The notes beneath the pieces are model-generated. The model searched no databases. It was given only the letters and a program-made list of their open reading frames with translations, and was not told where the DNA came from. From positions 496,001 through 560,000 of the forward strand of contig NZ_JAHZIL010000003.1 in assembly GCF_019443085.1 (NCBI RefSeq): DNA of 64,000 nt, given 5' to 3'. The translations under genes and the position numbers were made by a program. The DNA comes from Marinobacter sp. F4218. Its GTDB lineage: Bacteria; Pseudomonadota; Gammaproteobacteria; Pseudomonadales; Oleiphilaceae. Positions 49,966-61,146 of the stretch are shown here, piece after piece (position 1 is the stretch's first letter; each line of letters opens with the position of its first letter).

Positions 49966-52252
49966 TCTCGGCGCTCTCCTCTTCTTCCGTTCTCGCTGCT
50001 GAGGCAATCACGTCAATGGCGTCTACCCGCTGGAGCCCACGGGGCAGCTTGTGGCCGCGCCGGCCGCGCTCCCCCAGATAGTGCTCCAGATCGCTGAACT
50101 GCAGCCCCATCTTGCGCTTGCCGGCCCGGATTTCCAGCTGATCATCCTCGGCGAATACCGCCACCGCAACCACGAACTCCTCCCGATTCTGAACCCGGGC
50201 CGACGGGATGCTGATGATCTTGTTGCCCTTACCCTTGGCCAGTTCCGGCAATTCACTGAGCGGGAACACCAGCATCCGGCCCTCGTTCGAGATCGCACCG
50301 AGGTAAAGGGTTTTATCCGTTTGCGGAACGGTGACCGGAGGCATGAGCCTGGCCCCTTTGGGCACACTGACCACCGCCTTGCCGTTCCGGTTCTTGCTGA
50401 TCATGTCGTTCAGAGAGGTGACGAAGCCATAGCCGCCGTCGGTGACCAGCAGTGTTTTTCGGCCCGGGTCGCCCATCAGCAGGCCGGAGAAGCTCGCGCC
50501 GGACGGCGGATTGATCCGGCCGGTCAGCGGCTCGCCCTGCCCCCTGGCCGAGGGTAGGCTGTGCGCCATCAGCGAGTACGCCCGACCGGTTGAATCGAGG
50601 AATATCGCCTGCTGGTTGTTACGCCCATGCGCCGCCAGGGCATAGCGGTCACCCGCCTTGTAACTCAGGCCTTCCGGCTCGATATCGTGGCCTTTTGCGG
50701 CGCGAACCCAACCTTTTTCCGACAGCACCACCGTGACCGGGTCATTGGAAACCAGGTCAACCTCGCTGAAAGCGCGAGCCTCCTCGCGCTCAACGATAGG
50801 GGAACGGCGGTCGTCCCCGAAGGTTTCAGCGTCCGCCTGCAACTCAGCCTTGATCAGTTCCCGGAGACGGTCTTCGGACCCCAGGATTGACTGCAGCTCA
50901 TCGCGCTCAGCGGCCAACTCATCCTGCTCGCCCCGGATCTTCATTTCCTCGAGCTTGGCCAGGTGCCGCAATTTGAGCTCAAGAATGGCTTCGGCCTGAT
51001 CCGGCGAGAGCCCGAAGCGCGACATCAGGACCGCCTTGGGCTTGTCTTCGGTCCGGATGATCTCGATTACCTCGTCAATATTGAGGTAGGCGATCAGCAA
51101 ACCCTCGAGGAGATGCAGGCGCGCCAGAACCTTATCCAGCCGATGCTGCAAGCGTCGGGTTACCGTGGTCCGGCGGAAGGCCAGCCACTCGGTCAGCATT
51201 TCGTGCAGACCCTTGACTCCGGGCCGGCCATCATTGCCAATCACATTGATATTCACCCGATAGGTTTTCTCAAGGTCCGTACTGGCAAACATGTGCGCCA
51301 TCAGGCCTTCCAGATCCACCCGGTTGGAACGCGGAACAATCACAAGGCGCGTGGGATTCTCGTGGTCGGACTCGTCACGGAGATCTGCGACCATGGGCAG
51401 TTTCTTTGCCTGCATCTGCTGGGCAATCTGCTCCAGCACCCGGGCACCTGACACCTGGTGCGGCAGATCAGTAATGATGATTTCGCCGTTCTCGCGAATC
51501 CAGCGGGCTCGCATCCGCAGGGAACCGCGCCCGGTTTCGTACATCTGGCGGATGTCCTTGCGCGGTGTGATGATCTCGGCCTGGGTCGGGAAATCCGGGC
51601 CCTTGATGTGCTCACACAGCTCATCCACCGATGCATCCGGGCTGTCCAGCAGCCGGATACAGGCGGCTGTGACCTCACGCACATTGTGGGGTGGGATGTC
51701 CGTAGCCATGCCGACCGCAATACCGGTGGTGCCATTGAGCAGGACATGGGGCAGTCGGGCGGGCAGAACCGAGGGCTCATCCATGGTGCCGTCGAAATTG
51801 GGCACCCAGTCTACGGTTCCCTGGCCCAACTCACCGAGCAGAACTTCCGCGAACGGTGCGAGCCGGGACTCGGTGTAACGCATCGCTGCAAACGACTTGG
51901 GATCGTCCGGAGATCCCCAGTTGCCCTGACCGTCCACAAGGGGATACCGGTAAGAAAACGGCTGGGCCATCAACACCATGGCTTCATAGCAGGCGCTGTC
52001 ACCGTGGGGGTGGAACTTACCCAGGACATCACCAACGGTACGTGCGGATTTCTTGTACTTGGACGTGGACTTCAAACCCAGTTCGGACATGGCGTACACA
52101 ATGCGCCTCTGAACCGGCTTCAGCCCGTCTCCTACGTTGGGGAGGGCCCGATCAAGGATGACGTACATGGAATAGTCGAGATAGGCCTTTTCCGTGTAGT
52201 CCCTGAGTGAAACCCGCTCAAAGCCTTCATCCGTAGTCTGAAACTCTGGCAT
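49958..52252 (-). CDS. parC: DNA topoisomerase IV subunit A
   Basis: 764 residues. The catalytic Tyr is in [10 protein letters not shown]. The quinolone-determining region [11 protein letters not shown] keeps Ser and Glu at the positions equivalent to E. coli 80 and 84, so it reads as wild type. The C-terminal beta-pinwheel (about 500-740) is ParC-type, lacking the full GyrA box. Topo IV unlinks daughter chromosomes. serB follows by overlap; parE is on the same strand 6 kb upstream. Confidence 0.97.
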   Translation of the reverse strand: MPEFQTTDEGFERVSLRDYTEKAYLDYSMYVILDRALPNVGDGLKPVQRRIVYAMSELGLKSTSKYKKSARTVGDVLGKFHPHGDSACYEAMVLMAQPFSYRYPLVDGQGNWGSPDDPKSFAAMRYTESRLAPFAEVLLGELGQGTVDWVPNFDGTMDEPSVLPARLPHVLLNGTTGIAVGMATDIPPHNVREVTAACIRLLDSPDASVDELCEHIKGPDFPTQAEIITPRKDIRQMYETGRGSLRMRARWIRENGEIIITDLPHQVSGARVLEQIAQQMQAKKLPMVADLRDESDHENPTRLVIVPRSNRVDLEGLMAHMFASTDLEKTYRVNINVIGNDGRPGVKGLHEMLTEWLAFRRTTVTRRLQHRLDKVLARLHLLEGLLIAYLNIDEVIEIIRTEDKPKAVLMSRFGLSPDQAEAILELKLRHLAKLEEMKIRGEQDELAAERDELQSILGSEDRLRELIKAELQADAETFGDDRRSPIVEREEARAFSEVDLVSNDPVTVVLSEKGWVRAAKGHDIEPEGLSYKAGDRYALAAHGRNNQQAIFLDSTGRAYSLMAHSLPSARGQGEPLTGRINPPSGASFSGLLMGDPGRKTLLVTDGGYGFVTSLNDMISKNRNGKAVVSVPKGARLMPPVTVPQTDKTLYLGAISNEGRMLVFPLSELPELAKGKGNKIISIPSARVQNREEFVVAVAVFAEDDQLEIRAGKRKMGLQFSDLEHYLGERGRRGHKLPRGLQRVDAIDVIASAARTEEEESAESE

Positions 52253-52310
52253 GGATGCCTCTTCTGCCTGTATTACCTGATGTGAATGACGCCGATGATG
52301 CTACCGCTTG

Positions 52311-52331
52311 CGTCCGAATTAATCACGGACG
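52311..52331. promoter_or_regulatory. Inverted repeat upstream of parC
   Basis: CGTCCG and CGGACG flank a 9-base AT-rich centre, 59 bases before the parC start. Possible operator or hairpin in the parC leader; no regulator recognised. Confidence 0.3.
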
Positions 52332-52478
52332 TCAGCGCGAGGCCACATTATATGGACGCCGGCACGGATACACCAATTTCCAATAGCGGAATTCCCGAAT
52401 GGAGACTCTGTAATGCTAGCCGTATGCTCACCGTCACTGGATAGAAGACCGTTTAACTTTCCAAACAAGCGGAACACT

Positions 52479-52730
52479 ATGAAACCCGACCTCAAAGCCT
52501 GCGGGCAAGCCATGGTTACCGCCATGGTGAATGCGGTACTGGCAGTCGCACTGATGCTCCTGGTGGAGTTTGCAATCAGTGGCACATTCCAGGTCCCCGA
52601 GCCCTACCTTTGGGCTGGCGTGCTCATTTGGCTGGTCATTTTTGCCGGTCAGTTCTGGCGACAGCGTCATCTTTGCAAATCTGGCCAGTCGGCCAGCAAA
52701 GCAACCGACCCTTCCCATCGGGCAACCTGA
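52479..52730 (+). CDS. Small two-helix membrane protein
   Basis: 83 residues starting MKPDLKACGQAMVTAMVN, with GCGGAA before the ATG. Two membrane segments (about 16-36 and 44-62) are joined by a short loop; the tail is basic and Ser-rich. No family recognised. It stands between parC (divergent) and the metalloprotease gene. Confidence 0.7.
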   Translation: MKPDLKACGQAMVTAMVNAVLAVALMLLVEFAISGTFQVPEPYLWAGVLIWLVIFAGQFWRQRHLCKSGQSASKATDPSHRAT

Positions 52731-52875
52731 CACCGTCAGGTTGTCTTGTTTGACGCACAAAGTCCCGACAGTAACAAAGACATCCCCTCTTCCGCTGCTA
52801 TTCTTCAGGTTAATTTCAACGACGGTGCCGGCTACAGGCGCTGACCGTCCGAGGGCGTGACCGGAGGATACTGGA

Positions 52876-53778
52876 ATGCGCTGGCGAAGCGGCAGACGAA
52901 GCGACAACATCGAAGATCGACGCGGGCAAACGCAGCGTTATTCGTCAGCCGGCGCCGGCGGGATCCTGCTACTCAGACTCCTCACCCTGCTTTTTCGAAG
53001 CAAGATCGGCCGGGTAATCCTGATCGCCGGCGTTGCGGTCGTACTGGGTGGAAAGTTCCTTGGTATCGACCTGCTACCCATGCTCACGGGCGGCACTACC
53101 ACCGCCCAGGCGCCGCGGGAATTCTCCGAGGCTGAGCAGCAGCTTGCTGATTTCACGTCCGTCGTCCTCGCCGATACCGAGGATACCTGGCGAACCATTT
53201 TCAACGGGCTTGGCGGCAATTATCGTGAACCGACCCTGGTACTGTTTTCGGACCAGGTACAGTCTGCGTGCGGCTTCGCCAGCGCCGCAGTCGGTCCTTT
53301 CTACTGTCCGGGAGACCAGAAGGTTTATCTTGACCTGTCGTTCTTCGAGGACCTGGCCAGGCGATTCGGGGCACCGGGTGATTTTGCCCAGGCGTATGTC
53401 ATCGCCCATGAGGTGGGACATCACGTGCAAACGCTGATGGGCATCAGCCAGGAAGTACGTCAGGCGGGACAGGGTCGGAGTCAGGAAGAGATCAACGGAC
53501 TTTCTGTCCGGCAGGAGCTGCAGGCCGACTGTTTTTCAGGAGTGTGGGGGCACATAGCCCATCGCGATCGCCAGATTCTCGAGCCGGGAGATCTGGACGA
53601 AGCCTTAATCGCCGCTTCAGCAATCGGGGATGATCGACTCCAGCGCCGGTCGGGCGGACAGGTCGTGCCTGACAGTTTCACCCACGGCACGTCCGAACAA
53701 CGGGTACGCTGGTTCCGCAGGGGGTTCGAAAGCGGCGACATTGAAGCCTGTAACACTTTCGCCGCCGAGTCACTGTGA
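52876..53778 (+). CDS. ypfJ: YpfJ-type neutral zinc metallopeptidase
   Basis: 300 residues: Arg-rich cytoplasmic N-terminus (MRWRSGRRSDNIEDRRG), one membrane helix (about 55-72), then a peptidase domain facing the periplasm with HEVGHH near residue 180 and a downstream ELQADCFSGVW that supplies the third ligand. CGFASAAVGPFYCPGD is a family hallmark. Substrate unknown. GGAGG precedes the start. Confidence 0.92.
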   Translation: MRWRSGRRSDNIEDRRGQTQRYSSAGAGGILLLRLLTLLFRSKIGRVILIAGVAVVLGGKFLGIDLLPMLTGGTTTAQAPREFSEAEQQLADFTSVVLADTEDTWRTIFNGLGGNYREPTLVLFSDQVQSACGFASAAVGPFYCPGDQKVYLDLSFFEDLARRFGAPGDFAQAYVIAHEVGHHVQTLMGISQEVRQAGQGRSQEEINGLSVRQELQADCFSGVWGHIAHRDRQILEPGDLDEALIAASAIGDDRLQRRSGGQVVPDSFTHGTSEQRVRWFRRGFESGDIEACNTFAAESL

Positions 53779-53787
53779 GGAAGGGGC

Positions 53788-53807
53788 TCCGGGCGACCTC
53801 ACCCGGA
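53788..53807. terminator. Short hairpin between convergent ypfJ and yceI
   Basis: TCCGGG and CCCGGA pair over 8 bases; no T-run on either side. Weak candidate terminator in a 55-base convergent gap. Confidence 0.3.
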
Positions 53808-53833
53808 ACCTCCTCGGCCAGAATCGGTGCGTA

Positions 53834-54415
53834 TTACTGGCGGACACCTTCGACGGAAATGATAATGTCGACGGTTTCAGATGCCTTGCCCAGATCCATG
53901 GGAATGCCGAAATCCTTCAGCCGAAGCTCGGTCTCGGCTTCGAATCCCATACGATACCCACCCCAGGGGTCGTCTCCGTGGCCAATCATTTCAGCCTCGA
54001 GGGTGACTTCCCGAGTCACGCCGCGAAGGGTCAGATCACCAATGATATCCGCTTCGCCCTCGTCATCGACAACCACACGCTTGCTCTTGAAACTCGCTTC
54101 CGGGTATTCGTCGACGTACAGGAAGTCCTCGCTACGCAGGTGCTTGTCGCGCTCGGCGTGGTTGGAATCAACGCTGGAGGTGTCGATGGTGACGGACACG
54201 GAACTGTTCTCAGGATTCTCCGCGTCGTAGACGAACTGACCATCAAAATCGTTAAAACGACCATACAGCCAGCTGTAGCCCAGGTGTGAAATCTTGAAGG
54301 TCACGAACTGGTGTGAACCTTTTTTATCGAAGGCATAGGTGCCGCTGTGCTCGTCGGCATGGACACCGCCAACCAACACCATGGACATGGCAGATGCGAG
54401 CAAAACTTTCTTCAT
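53834..54415 (-). CDS. yceI: Periplasmic YceI family protein
   Basis: 193 residues with a clear signal peptide ([22 protein letters not shown]). The mature part is a lipocalin-like barrel: [21 protein letters not shown], then [12 protein letters not shown] and an MGFEAET block. YceI proteins bind long isoprenoids such as ubiquinone-8. Co-transcribed with the cytochrome b561 gene, a pairing conserved widely, which suggests quinone-related redox work. Confidence 0.93.
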   Translation of the reverse strand: MKKVLLASAMSMVLVGGVHADEHSGTYAFDKKGSHQFVTFKISHLGYSWLYGRFNDFDGQFVYDAENPENSSVSVTIDTSSVDSNHAERDKHLRSEDFLYVDEYPEASFKSKRVVVDDEGEADIIGDLTLRGVTREVTLEAEMIGHGDDPWGGYRMGFEAETELRLKDFGIPMDLGKASETVDIIISVEGVRQ

Positions 54416-54478
54416 CGGTTTCTCCCTTTCTCGGTTCAGACCCTGAGGGCCACTTTTAACGTTTGAGCACCATCCAGC

Positions 54479-55024
54479 TCACTTGCCAAACATACGCCGG
54501 AGAGTACGGTCGCGATCAATCAGGTGGTGCTTGAAGGCGGCGCCGGCGTGCAGCGCTGCCAGCAAAACAATTGCCCAGGTCGACCAGTAGTGAACCGCAC
54601 CCGCTGTGTCCTCGAGACCCTTGACCTGGCCAGTCAGCGACGGCACGTCAAACCACCCGAATACGCTGATAGCCGAGCCGTCGGCCGTTGAGATCAGGTA
54701 GCCACTGATCATGGCCACAAATAACAGGAGGTACAACAGGGCGTGAGCGGCCTGTGCGCTGGCGACTTCCAAGCGCGTGTGGTTCGACAGAGGTCCCGGA
54801 TCGTAATCAAGCAGGCGCCAGAGCATACGGGCGATCATGAGTCCGAATAACAGAATGCCGACGCTGCGATGAATATCGGGGCCTTGATTGTACCAGTCGT
54901 GGTAATACGACAGATCCACCATCCAGTAACCCAGCGCAAACAGGCCGATGACCACTGCGGCCACGAGCCAATGCATGGAAATGGCGACAACCCCATATCG
55001 TTCGGAGGAATTTCTGAGCTGCAT
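54479..55024 (-). CDS. Cytochrome b561 family protein
   Basis: 181 residues with four membrane helices. Heme-ligand His residues are at ISMHWLVA (18), near GPDIHRSVG, AVHYWSTW and ALHAGAAFKHH. It likely passes electrons between quinol and a periplasmic acceptor. It lies 63 bases upstream of yceI on the same strand, equivalent to E. coli yceJ-yceI. Confidence 0.92.
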   Translation of the reverse strand: MQLRNSSERYGVVAISMHWLVAAVVIGLFALGYWMVDLSYYHDWYNQGPDIHRSVGILLFGLMIARMLWRLLDYDPGPLSNHTRLEVASAQAAHALLYLLLFVAMISGYLISTADGSAISVFGWFDVPSLTGQVKGLEDTAGAVHYWSTWAIVLLAALHAGAAFKHHLIDRDRTLRRMFGK

Positions 55025-55265
55025 TGTCGGTTCGGAGCCTTACCTGTCTGATTACTTTTCACTTTGCCCGGATTCTACGAGCCGGGTTTGATGAAAAAAA
55101 TCGAAATGTTTTGCAGACCAACATCAGAATTTCTGACTAACAGAATACATCTATGCCTTTGGTCGTATACGGATTTTACGGATTGCTCAAAACTACAGCA
55201 TAGATAGACTTAACACATATTTCGCAGCCCCATCGAGGGCTCTCATTGACCGAGAGGATACAGAC

Positions 55266-55313
55266 ATGGAACTCGAATTCGACGAAAGTGTTGTTGTTCC
55301 AAGCAACAACTGA
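55266..55313 (+). CDS. Possible 15-residue micro-ORF
   Basis: ATG to TGA encodes MELEFDESVVVPSNN. GAGAGGA lies 7 bases before the ATG, a strong ribosome-binding site, and a perfect 6-base GC hairpin begins 7 bases after the stop. It may be a leader peptide or a real microprotein, acidic in its first half. No known peptide is recognised and chance occurrence cannot be excluded. Confidence 0.4.
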   Translation: MELEFDESVVVPSNN

Positions 55314-55383
55314 TCCCCTGGCGGCCTCTGGGCCGCTCGGCTGACAAACCCGGCAATTAGTCGGACAAAGATACGATTGGCTT

Positions 55384-55424
55384 CCACTTTCTGTATGAAA
55401 GAGTGGTAATAAATTCTTTTTTTT
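55384..55424 (+). terminator. Hairpin and T-run upstream of the EAL gene
   Basis: CCACTTTC pairs with GAAAGAGTGG with a two-base bulge; eight T come 10 bases after the stem. The gap makes it a weak intrinsic terminator, but it may end a short transcript carrying the 15-codon ORF. Confidence 0.4.
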
Positions 55425-55519
55425 GGCAATCTCGGCACTTACGTCAGTAGTGCTGCCTTCCTGCTCGCCGCATATGTACTGATTATCGACAGTTCAGGCC
55501 GTCCCTTCTGAGGCACCTG

Positions 55520-56845
55520 ATGTTTTCGTGCAACCAATCAGAACAGTCTATGTCGCGAAGCCTCTCCGAAAAGCTGACAGCCCCGGAACTGGATTTGCTG
55601 TCCCCCATGCTCAGCCAGGAAGGCGACACCTGGACCGCCAGCTTTCAGGGACTTACCCTCAGGACAGCCCTGCAACCGATCTACAGCATTTCCCACAAGC
55701 GCATTGTTGGTTACGAAGCGCTGATCCGGGCCTTCGACAATGACAATTCAGCCGTCCTGCCGCTTCACCTGTTCCAGCTGCCATCCTCCAATGCAGAGAA
55801 CCTGCTCCTGGACCGACTGTGCCGCTACCTGCACATTCGCAACTACAGTGGCCTAGAGGACCAGCTCAACTGGCTTTTCCTGAACGTATCTCCCCAGGCC
55901 GTCACCAGCGGCAGCCAGGCCGACTCGTTTTTTGGACAGCTGCTCAGGCAGACAGGTCTGCCGCCGCACCGGATTGTGATGGAGATTGTGGAGCAACCCA
56001 CCGACGACGCAGAAAAACTCAAAGAAACAGTCGCCTATTACAAGAAACTCGGGTGCTTGACTGCCATTGATGATTTCGGTGCCGGACACTCGAACTTCGA
56101 GCGCATCTGGAACCTGTCGCCGGACATCGTGAAGCTGGACCGCACCCTGCTCACCCGAGCCACGGAAGACAACAAAGCCCGGCAGATTCTCAATGGCATT
56201 GTTTCCCTGTTGCACCAGTCAGGCTGCCTGGTGTTGCTGGAAGGGGTGGAAACCCGGGATCAGGCCATGATCGCCATTGATGCCGGCGTCGACTTTGTTC
56301 AGGGGTTCTTCTTCCGGCGCCCGAGTATCGATCTGGAAGCCTTGACGCGCACCCCCGCGAACTTTGATGAGCTACTGGACGAATACAAAACCCGCAACCA
56401 GGTGACCCTGGATCCGACGCGGCAACTGGTGGGATTTTTTAGCGGCTTTTTCAAGGATGCCATCGACAGGCTGGGGAGCGGATCGAGCATGGATCACGCC
56501 TGCGTGAAACTGCTGAACCATCCGGCGGTTTCGCGTTGCTACCTGGTGAACGACCGGGGCGTACAGATTGAAGATACCCTGGTGTCCGAGCTCGGCGTCC
56601 GCAGCCGGGACCCTCGCTTTAAGCCCCTGGAAAGCACCAGCAGCGCCGACTGGTTCCGACAACAGTACCTGCGTCAGGCACTGGCTCAGCCGGAAAGCCT
56701 TCACATCACCGCACCCTACCTCTGCGTTACCGGCGCCTACATGTGCGTGACCCTGTCGCTGGGCTACTACCAGGAGGGTGAGCTGCGGGTGTTATGCTGC
56801 GACATTCTGGCCAATCCGCCAGAACCCTCCATCAGCCAATACTGA
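55520..56845 (+). CDS. EAL-domain c-di-GMP phosphodiesterase with C-terminal Cache/PAS-like domain
   Basis: 441 residues, soluble. The EAL domain (about 45-275) is catalytically complete: EALIR at 66, Asn of FLNVSPQ, Glu of MEIVEQ, DDFGAG at 184-189, Lys of VKLDR, EGVE and QGFFF. A C-terminal domain (about 295-435) resembles the Cache/PAS-like domain of YkuI-type proteins (FSGFFKDAIDR, YLVNDRGVQIEDT, TGAYMCVTLS), a likely ligand-sensing part. It would hydrolyse c-di-GMP to pGpG, further cut by Orn. GAGG stands 7 bases before the ATG. It overlaps the convergent transporter gene by 14 bases. Confidence 0.9.
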   Translation: MFSCNQSEQSMSRSLSEKLTAPELDLLSPMLSQEGDTWTASFQGLTLRTALQPIYSISHKRIVGYEALIRAFDNDNSAVLPLHLFQLPSSNAENLLLDRLCRYLHIRNYSGLEDQLNWLFLNVSPQAVTSGSQADSFFGQLLRQTGLPPHRIVMEIVEQPTDDAEKLKETVAYYKKLGCLTAIDDFGAGHSNFERIWNLSPDIVKLDRTLLTRATEDNKARQILNGIVSLLHQSGCLVLLEGVETRDQAMIAIDAGVDFVQGFFFRRPSIDLEALTRTPANFDELLDEYKTRNQVTLDPTRQLVGFFSGFFKDAIDRLGSGSSMDHACVKLLNHPAVSRCYLVNDRGVQIEDTLVSELGVRSRDPRFKPLESTSSADWFRQQYLRQALAQPESLHITAPYLCVTGAYMCVTLSLGYYQEGELRVLCCDILANPPEPSISQY

Positions 56846-58607
56846 TTCCGTAAACCAGGGCAATAACAACCACCGTAATCGCGCCGATGAACACGTTCAT
56901 AGGCAGCCCAACCCGAACGAAATCACCAAAACGGTACCCGCCCGGACCGAACACCATCATATTTGTCTGGTAGCCCAGCGGGGTCGCGAAGCTGGCCGAA
57001 GCCGCCATCATGACCGCAATCACAAATGGCTCAGCATCAACCCCCATACTGGAGGTCATGGACAGGACAACCGGAATCACCAGCACGGCAGCGGCATTAT
57101 TGGTGATCACTTCGGTCAGTACCGACACCGTGATGTATACGAGCAGGATCGCCAGAAGAACATTTCCCTGGCTCAGACCCAGGATGCCTTCGGCGACAAA
57201 CCTTGCGGCACCGGTCTCCAGCAGGGCCGCGCCCAACGCAAAGGATGCAGCGATGGTCAGAATTACCGGGACATCAACGGATTTCTGAGCCTGGCCGACG
57301 GAGCAGCACCCGGTAATGATCATCATGGCCGCTCCCAGGAGAGCCGCATTCAGCATGCTCAGAACGCTACAGGCAGCCAGCCCGACCAGCACCAGCAGAA
57401 TGCCCCAGGATAGCCATGCCCGGTCATGGCGCGGGGTTTCTGTTTCCAGATCGTTGATCAGCAGGAAATCCTTGTTGTAACGCTGACGGCTTACAAACGC
57501 TGGACGCGCCTCCAGCAGCAACACATCCCCCGGTTTCAGGCGGATGTTGCCGAGGTTGCCGGAAACCCGCTCGCCTCCGCGAGCCACGGCCAGGACAACG
57601 GCACCATACCGGTCCCTGAAACGGGCATCACGGATGGTCATTCCAAGCACATCCGATTGCGGGGACAGTGCGGCTTCAACGAGCCTTCGCTCAGCCCGGT
57701 CCTGGCTCAGGCTGGGTTCGTCTTCATGCACGGACGGCACAATACCGTTGATCCGCAAAAGGTCGGAGATGGCCTGAGTGTCACCGGCAAACACGAGACG
57801 GTCGCCACCCCGAAGCCGTTCTTCCGAAGGCACGGCGGTAACCACGCTCCCATCACGCTCGATTTCGACCAGATAGAGTCGCTCCAGCTCCCGCAAGCCG
57901 GCCTCTCCCACTGTTTTACCCACCAGCGGCCCGTCAAAGGATACGGCGACTTCCAGAGTGAACTCCCGCATGGAGCCGAACTTCTGCTGGTCCTTCCGGT
58001 CCGGCAATGCTCTGGGCATCACCAGCAGAATCACAGCAACACCGATTACGGCAACAGGGAGCCCGACGGCCGTAATGGAAAAGATCGAGAACCCCTGCCC
58101 TCCGGTGAGCTGCTGGTACTGGCCGTTCACCACAAGGTTTGTACTGGTACCGATGAGCGTCAGAGTGCCCCCGAGAATGGCTGAATAACTTAGGGGAATC
58201 ATCAACTTGGAGGGAGAGATGCCAATCTTTCTGGACCAGGCATGCACCGCCGGAATCATGGTGGCAACCACCGGCGTGTTATTCAGAAATCCGCTGAGCA
58301 GAGAAACCGGAAGAGCGATCCGGGCCTGGGCACTGCGAACGGTTTTCGGGTTGCGGAGCAAATGGTGGACCAGCAGATCGACGCCACCGGAGTGGTGAAT
58401 ACCGGCAGCAACCACGAACATGGCCACCACGGTGATCAGACCGCTGTTGCTGAATCCGGCAAGCGCCTGATCAGCAGAGATAATGCCACTGGCACTGAGC
58501 ACGACCAGCACCCCCATCATCACCAAGTAGGGTGCGATTCGTCCAACACTCATGAGTATCAGCGAGGTGCCCGCCAGGCCCAGCGCAAACCAGCCTTGCC
58601 AGTCCAT
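56832..58607 (-). CDS. SLC13-type permease with two RCK_C domains
   Basis: 591 residues: about five membrane helices (1-200), two regulatory TrkA/RCK C-domains in tandem (about 213-288 and 305-385), then about six more helices. GTSTNLVVNG and the mirror motif ITNNAAAVLVIP, GYQTNMMVFGPG belong to the two inverted halves of the divalent anion:Na+ symporter fold. Sulfate, dicarboxylate or another anion are possible substrates; the sequence does not decide. Start at 58607 is MDWQGWFALG. Confidence 0.88.
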   Translation of the reverse strand: MDWQGWFALGLAGTSLILMSVGRIAPYLVMMGVLVVLSASGIISADQALAGFSNSGLITVVAMFVVAAGIHHSGGVDLLVHHLLRNPKTVRSAQARIALPVSLLSGFLNNTPVVATMIPAVHAWSRKIGISPSKLMIPLSYSAILGGTLTLIGTSTNLVVNGQYQQLTGGQGFSIFSITAVGLPVAVIGVAVILLVMPRALPDRKDQQKFGSMREFTLEVAVSFDGPLVGKTVGEAGLRELERLYLVEIERDGSVVTAVPSEERLRGGDRLVFAGDTQAISDLLRINGIVPSVHEDEPSLSQDRAERRLVEAALSPQSDVLGMTIRDARFRDRYGAVVLAVARGGERVSGNLGNIRLKPGDVLLLEARPAFVSRQRYNKDFLLINDLETETPRHDRAWLSWGILLVLVGLAACSVLSMLNAALLGAAMMIITGCCSVGQAQKSVDVPVILTIAASFALGAALLETGAARFVAEGILGLSQGNVLLAILLVYITVSVLTEVITNNAAAVLVIPVVLSMTSSMGVDAEPFVIAVMMAASASFATPLGYQTNMMVFGPGGYRFGDFVRVGLPMNVFIGAITVVVIALVYGISIG

Positions 58608-58671
58608 TTACGGTTCTTCCCGGAAAGAAAACTGGCAGGATAACGGCTTTGGGGAATACTTAGAAAGAATA

Positions 58672-58695
58672 AAGGATGCTTTTTATAGCATCCTT
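58672..58695 (-). terminator. Intrinsic terminator of parE
   Basis: AAGGATGCT and AGCATCCTT form a perfect 9-base stem over a 6-base T/A loop, 7 bases after the parE stop; a moderately T-rich stretch follows on the minus strand. It also precedes nothing on the plus strand. Confidence 0.75.
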
Positions 58696-58702
58696 AGGAA
58701 TA

Positions 58703-60625
<1,923 letters not shown>

Positions 60626-60666
60626 CTAAAAAGCTGGGTCATAGCTTAGGGATTCGGCGGGAAAGA

Positions 60667-61146
60667 TCAACGGTTGTTTTCGACCGGCGTGATCCGGATG
60701 TCATTCCAACCTGAGGCTGTCACGGCGATGGCCGCGCACGGTGTGGTCAGGGCCTGAGTAACCATCGTTCCCGGCTCCGGTTCCTGGATTCTCAGTTGAA
60801 GCTCGAGAACGTCATCTTCGATCACCGACCCGGCCAGGGTGACGCTGTAACCACCCGTTGGTTTCTGCCCGAGCGCTGCCAGGATCACATGCTCATTGTC
60901 GAACCGGATCTCCCGGAGCGGCGCCAGCGGCAGGCTTCGCCCCGGCAGGGCCTCCAGACGGCCCACCTCGGCACCGCTTTTCAGGTGCAGGTGACCGGGC
61001 GCTGTCAGCCCGCAGTTGGAGGACTGGACGATCTGCCGGGCCAGGGGTGCGCCGGAGGACGTTTCTGTCTGACTAACCGCGCAACCGGCACCAAACACGC
61101 CGGCAAGAACAGCCACACCGGTAATTACTCGAGGAATCAGTGTCAT
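60667..61146 (-). CDS. PrcB-like lipoprotein, partner of the adjacent subtilase
   Basis: 159 residues. A signal peptide ends at lipobox GAGC (Cys22), so it is a lipoprotein. Residues about 85-153 match the PrcB C-terminal domain (PF14343): HVILAALGQKPTGGYSVTL and TTPCAAIAV..GWNDIRI. In Treponema denticola PrcB is a lipoprotein subunit of the dentilisin protease complex with PrtP. Here the ATG overlaps the stop of the subtilase gene (ATGA), so the two are translationally coupled; the pairing is strong evidence of joint function. Confidence 0.82.
   Translation of the reverse strand: MTLIPRVITGVAVLAGVFGAGCAVSQTETSSGAPLARQIVQSSNCGLTAPGHLHLKSGAEVGRLEALPGRSLPLAPLREIRFDNEHVILAALGQKPTGGYSVTLAGSVIEDDVLELQLRIQEPEPGTMVTQALTTPCAAIAVTASGWNDIRITPVENNR

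Larger units (their letters stand above)
55025..55519. other. Largest gene-poor interval, with structured elements
   Basis: 495 AT-richer bases between cytochrome b561 (leaving left) and the EAL gene (right). It holds a hairpin GCCC/GGGC near 55227-55240, a 15-codon ORF with a good ribosome-binding site, a GCGGCC-TCTG-GGCCGC hairpin just after its stop (55321-55336), and a bulged CCACTTTC/GAAAGAGTGG hairpin (55384-55406) with eight T at 55417-55424. A possible promoter TTGCTC-16-TAGACT lies near 55184-55211. Confidence 0.6.

Noticed and set aside
55193-55438. 81-codon minus-strand frame across the gene-poor interval
   Set aside because: No ribosome-binding site, low-complexity Ser-rich end; runs over the hairpins and the opposite micro-ORF.
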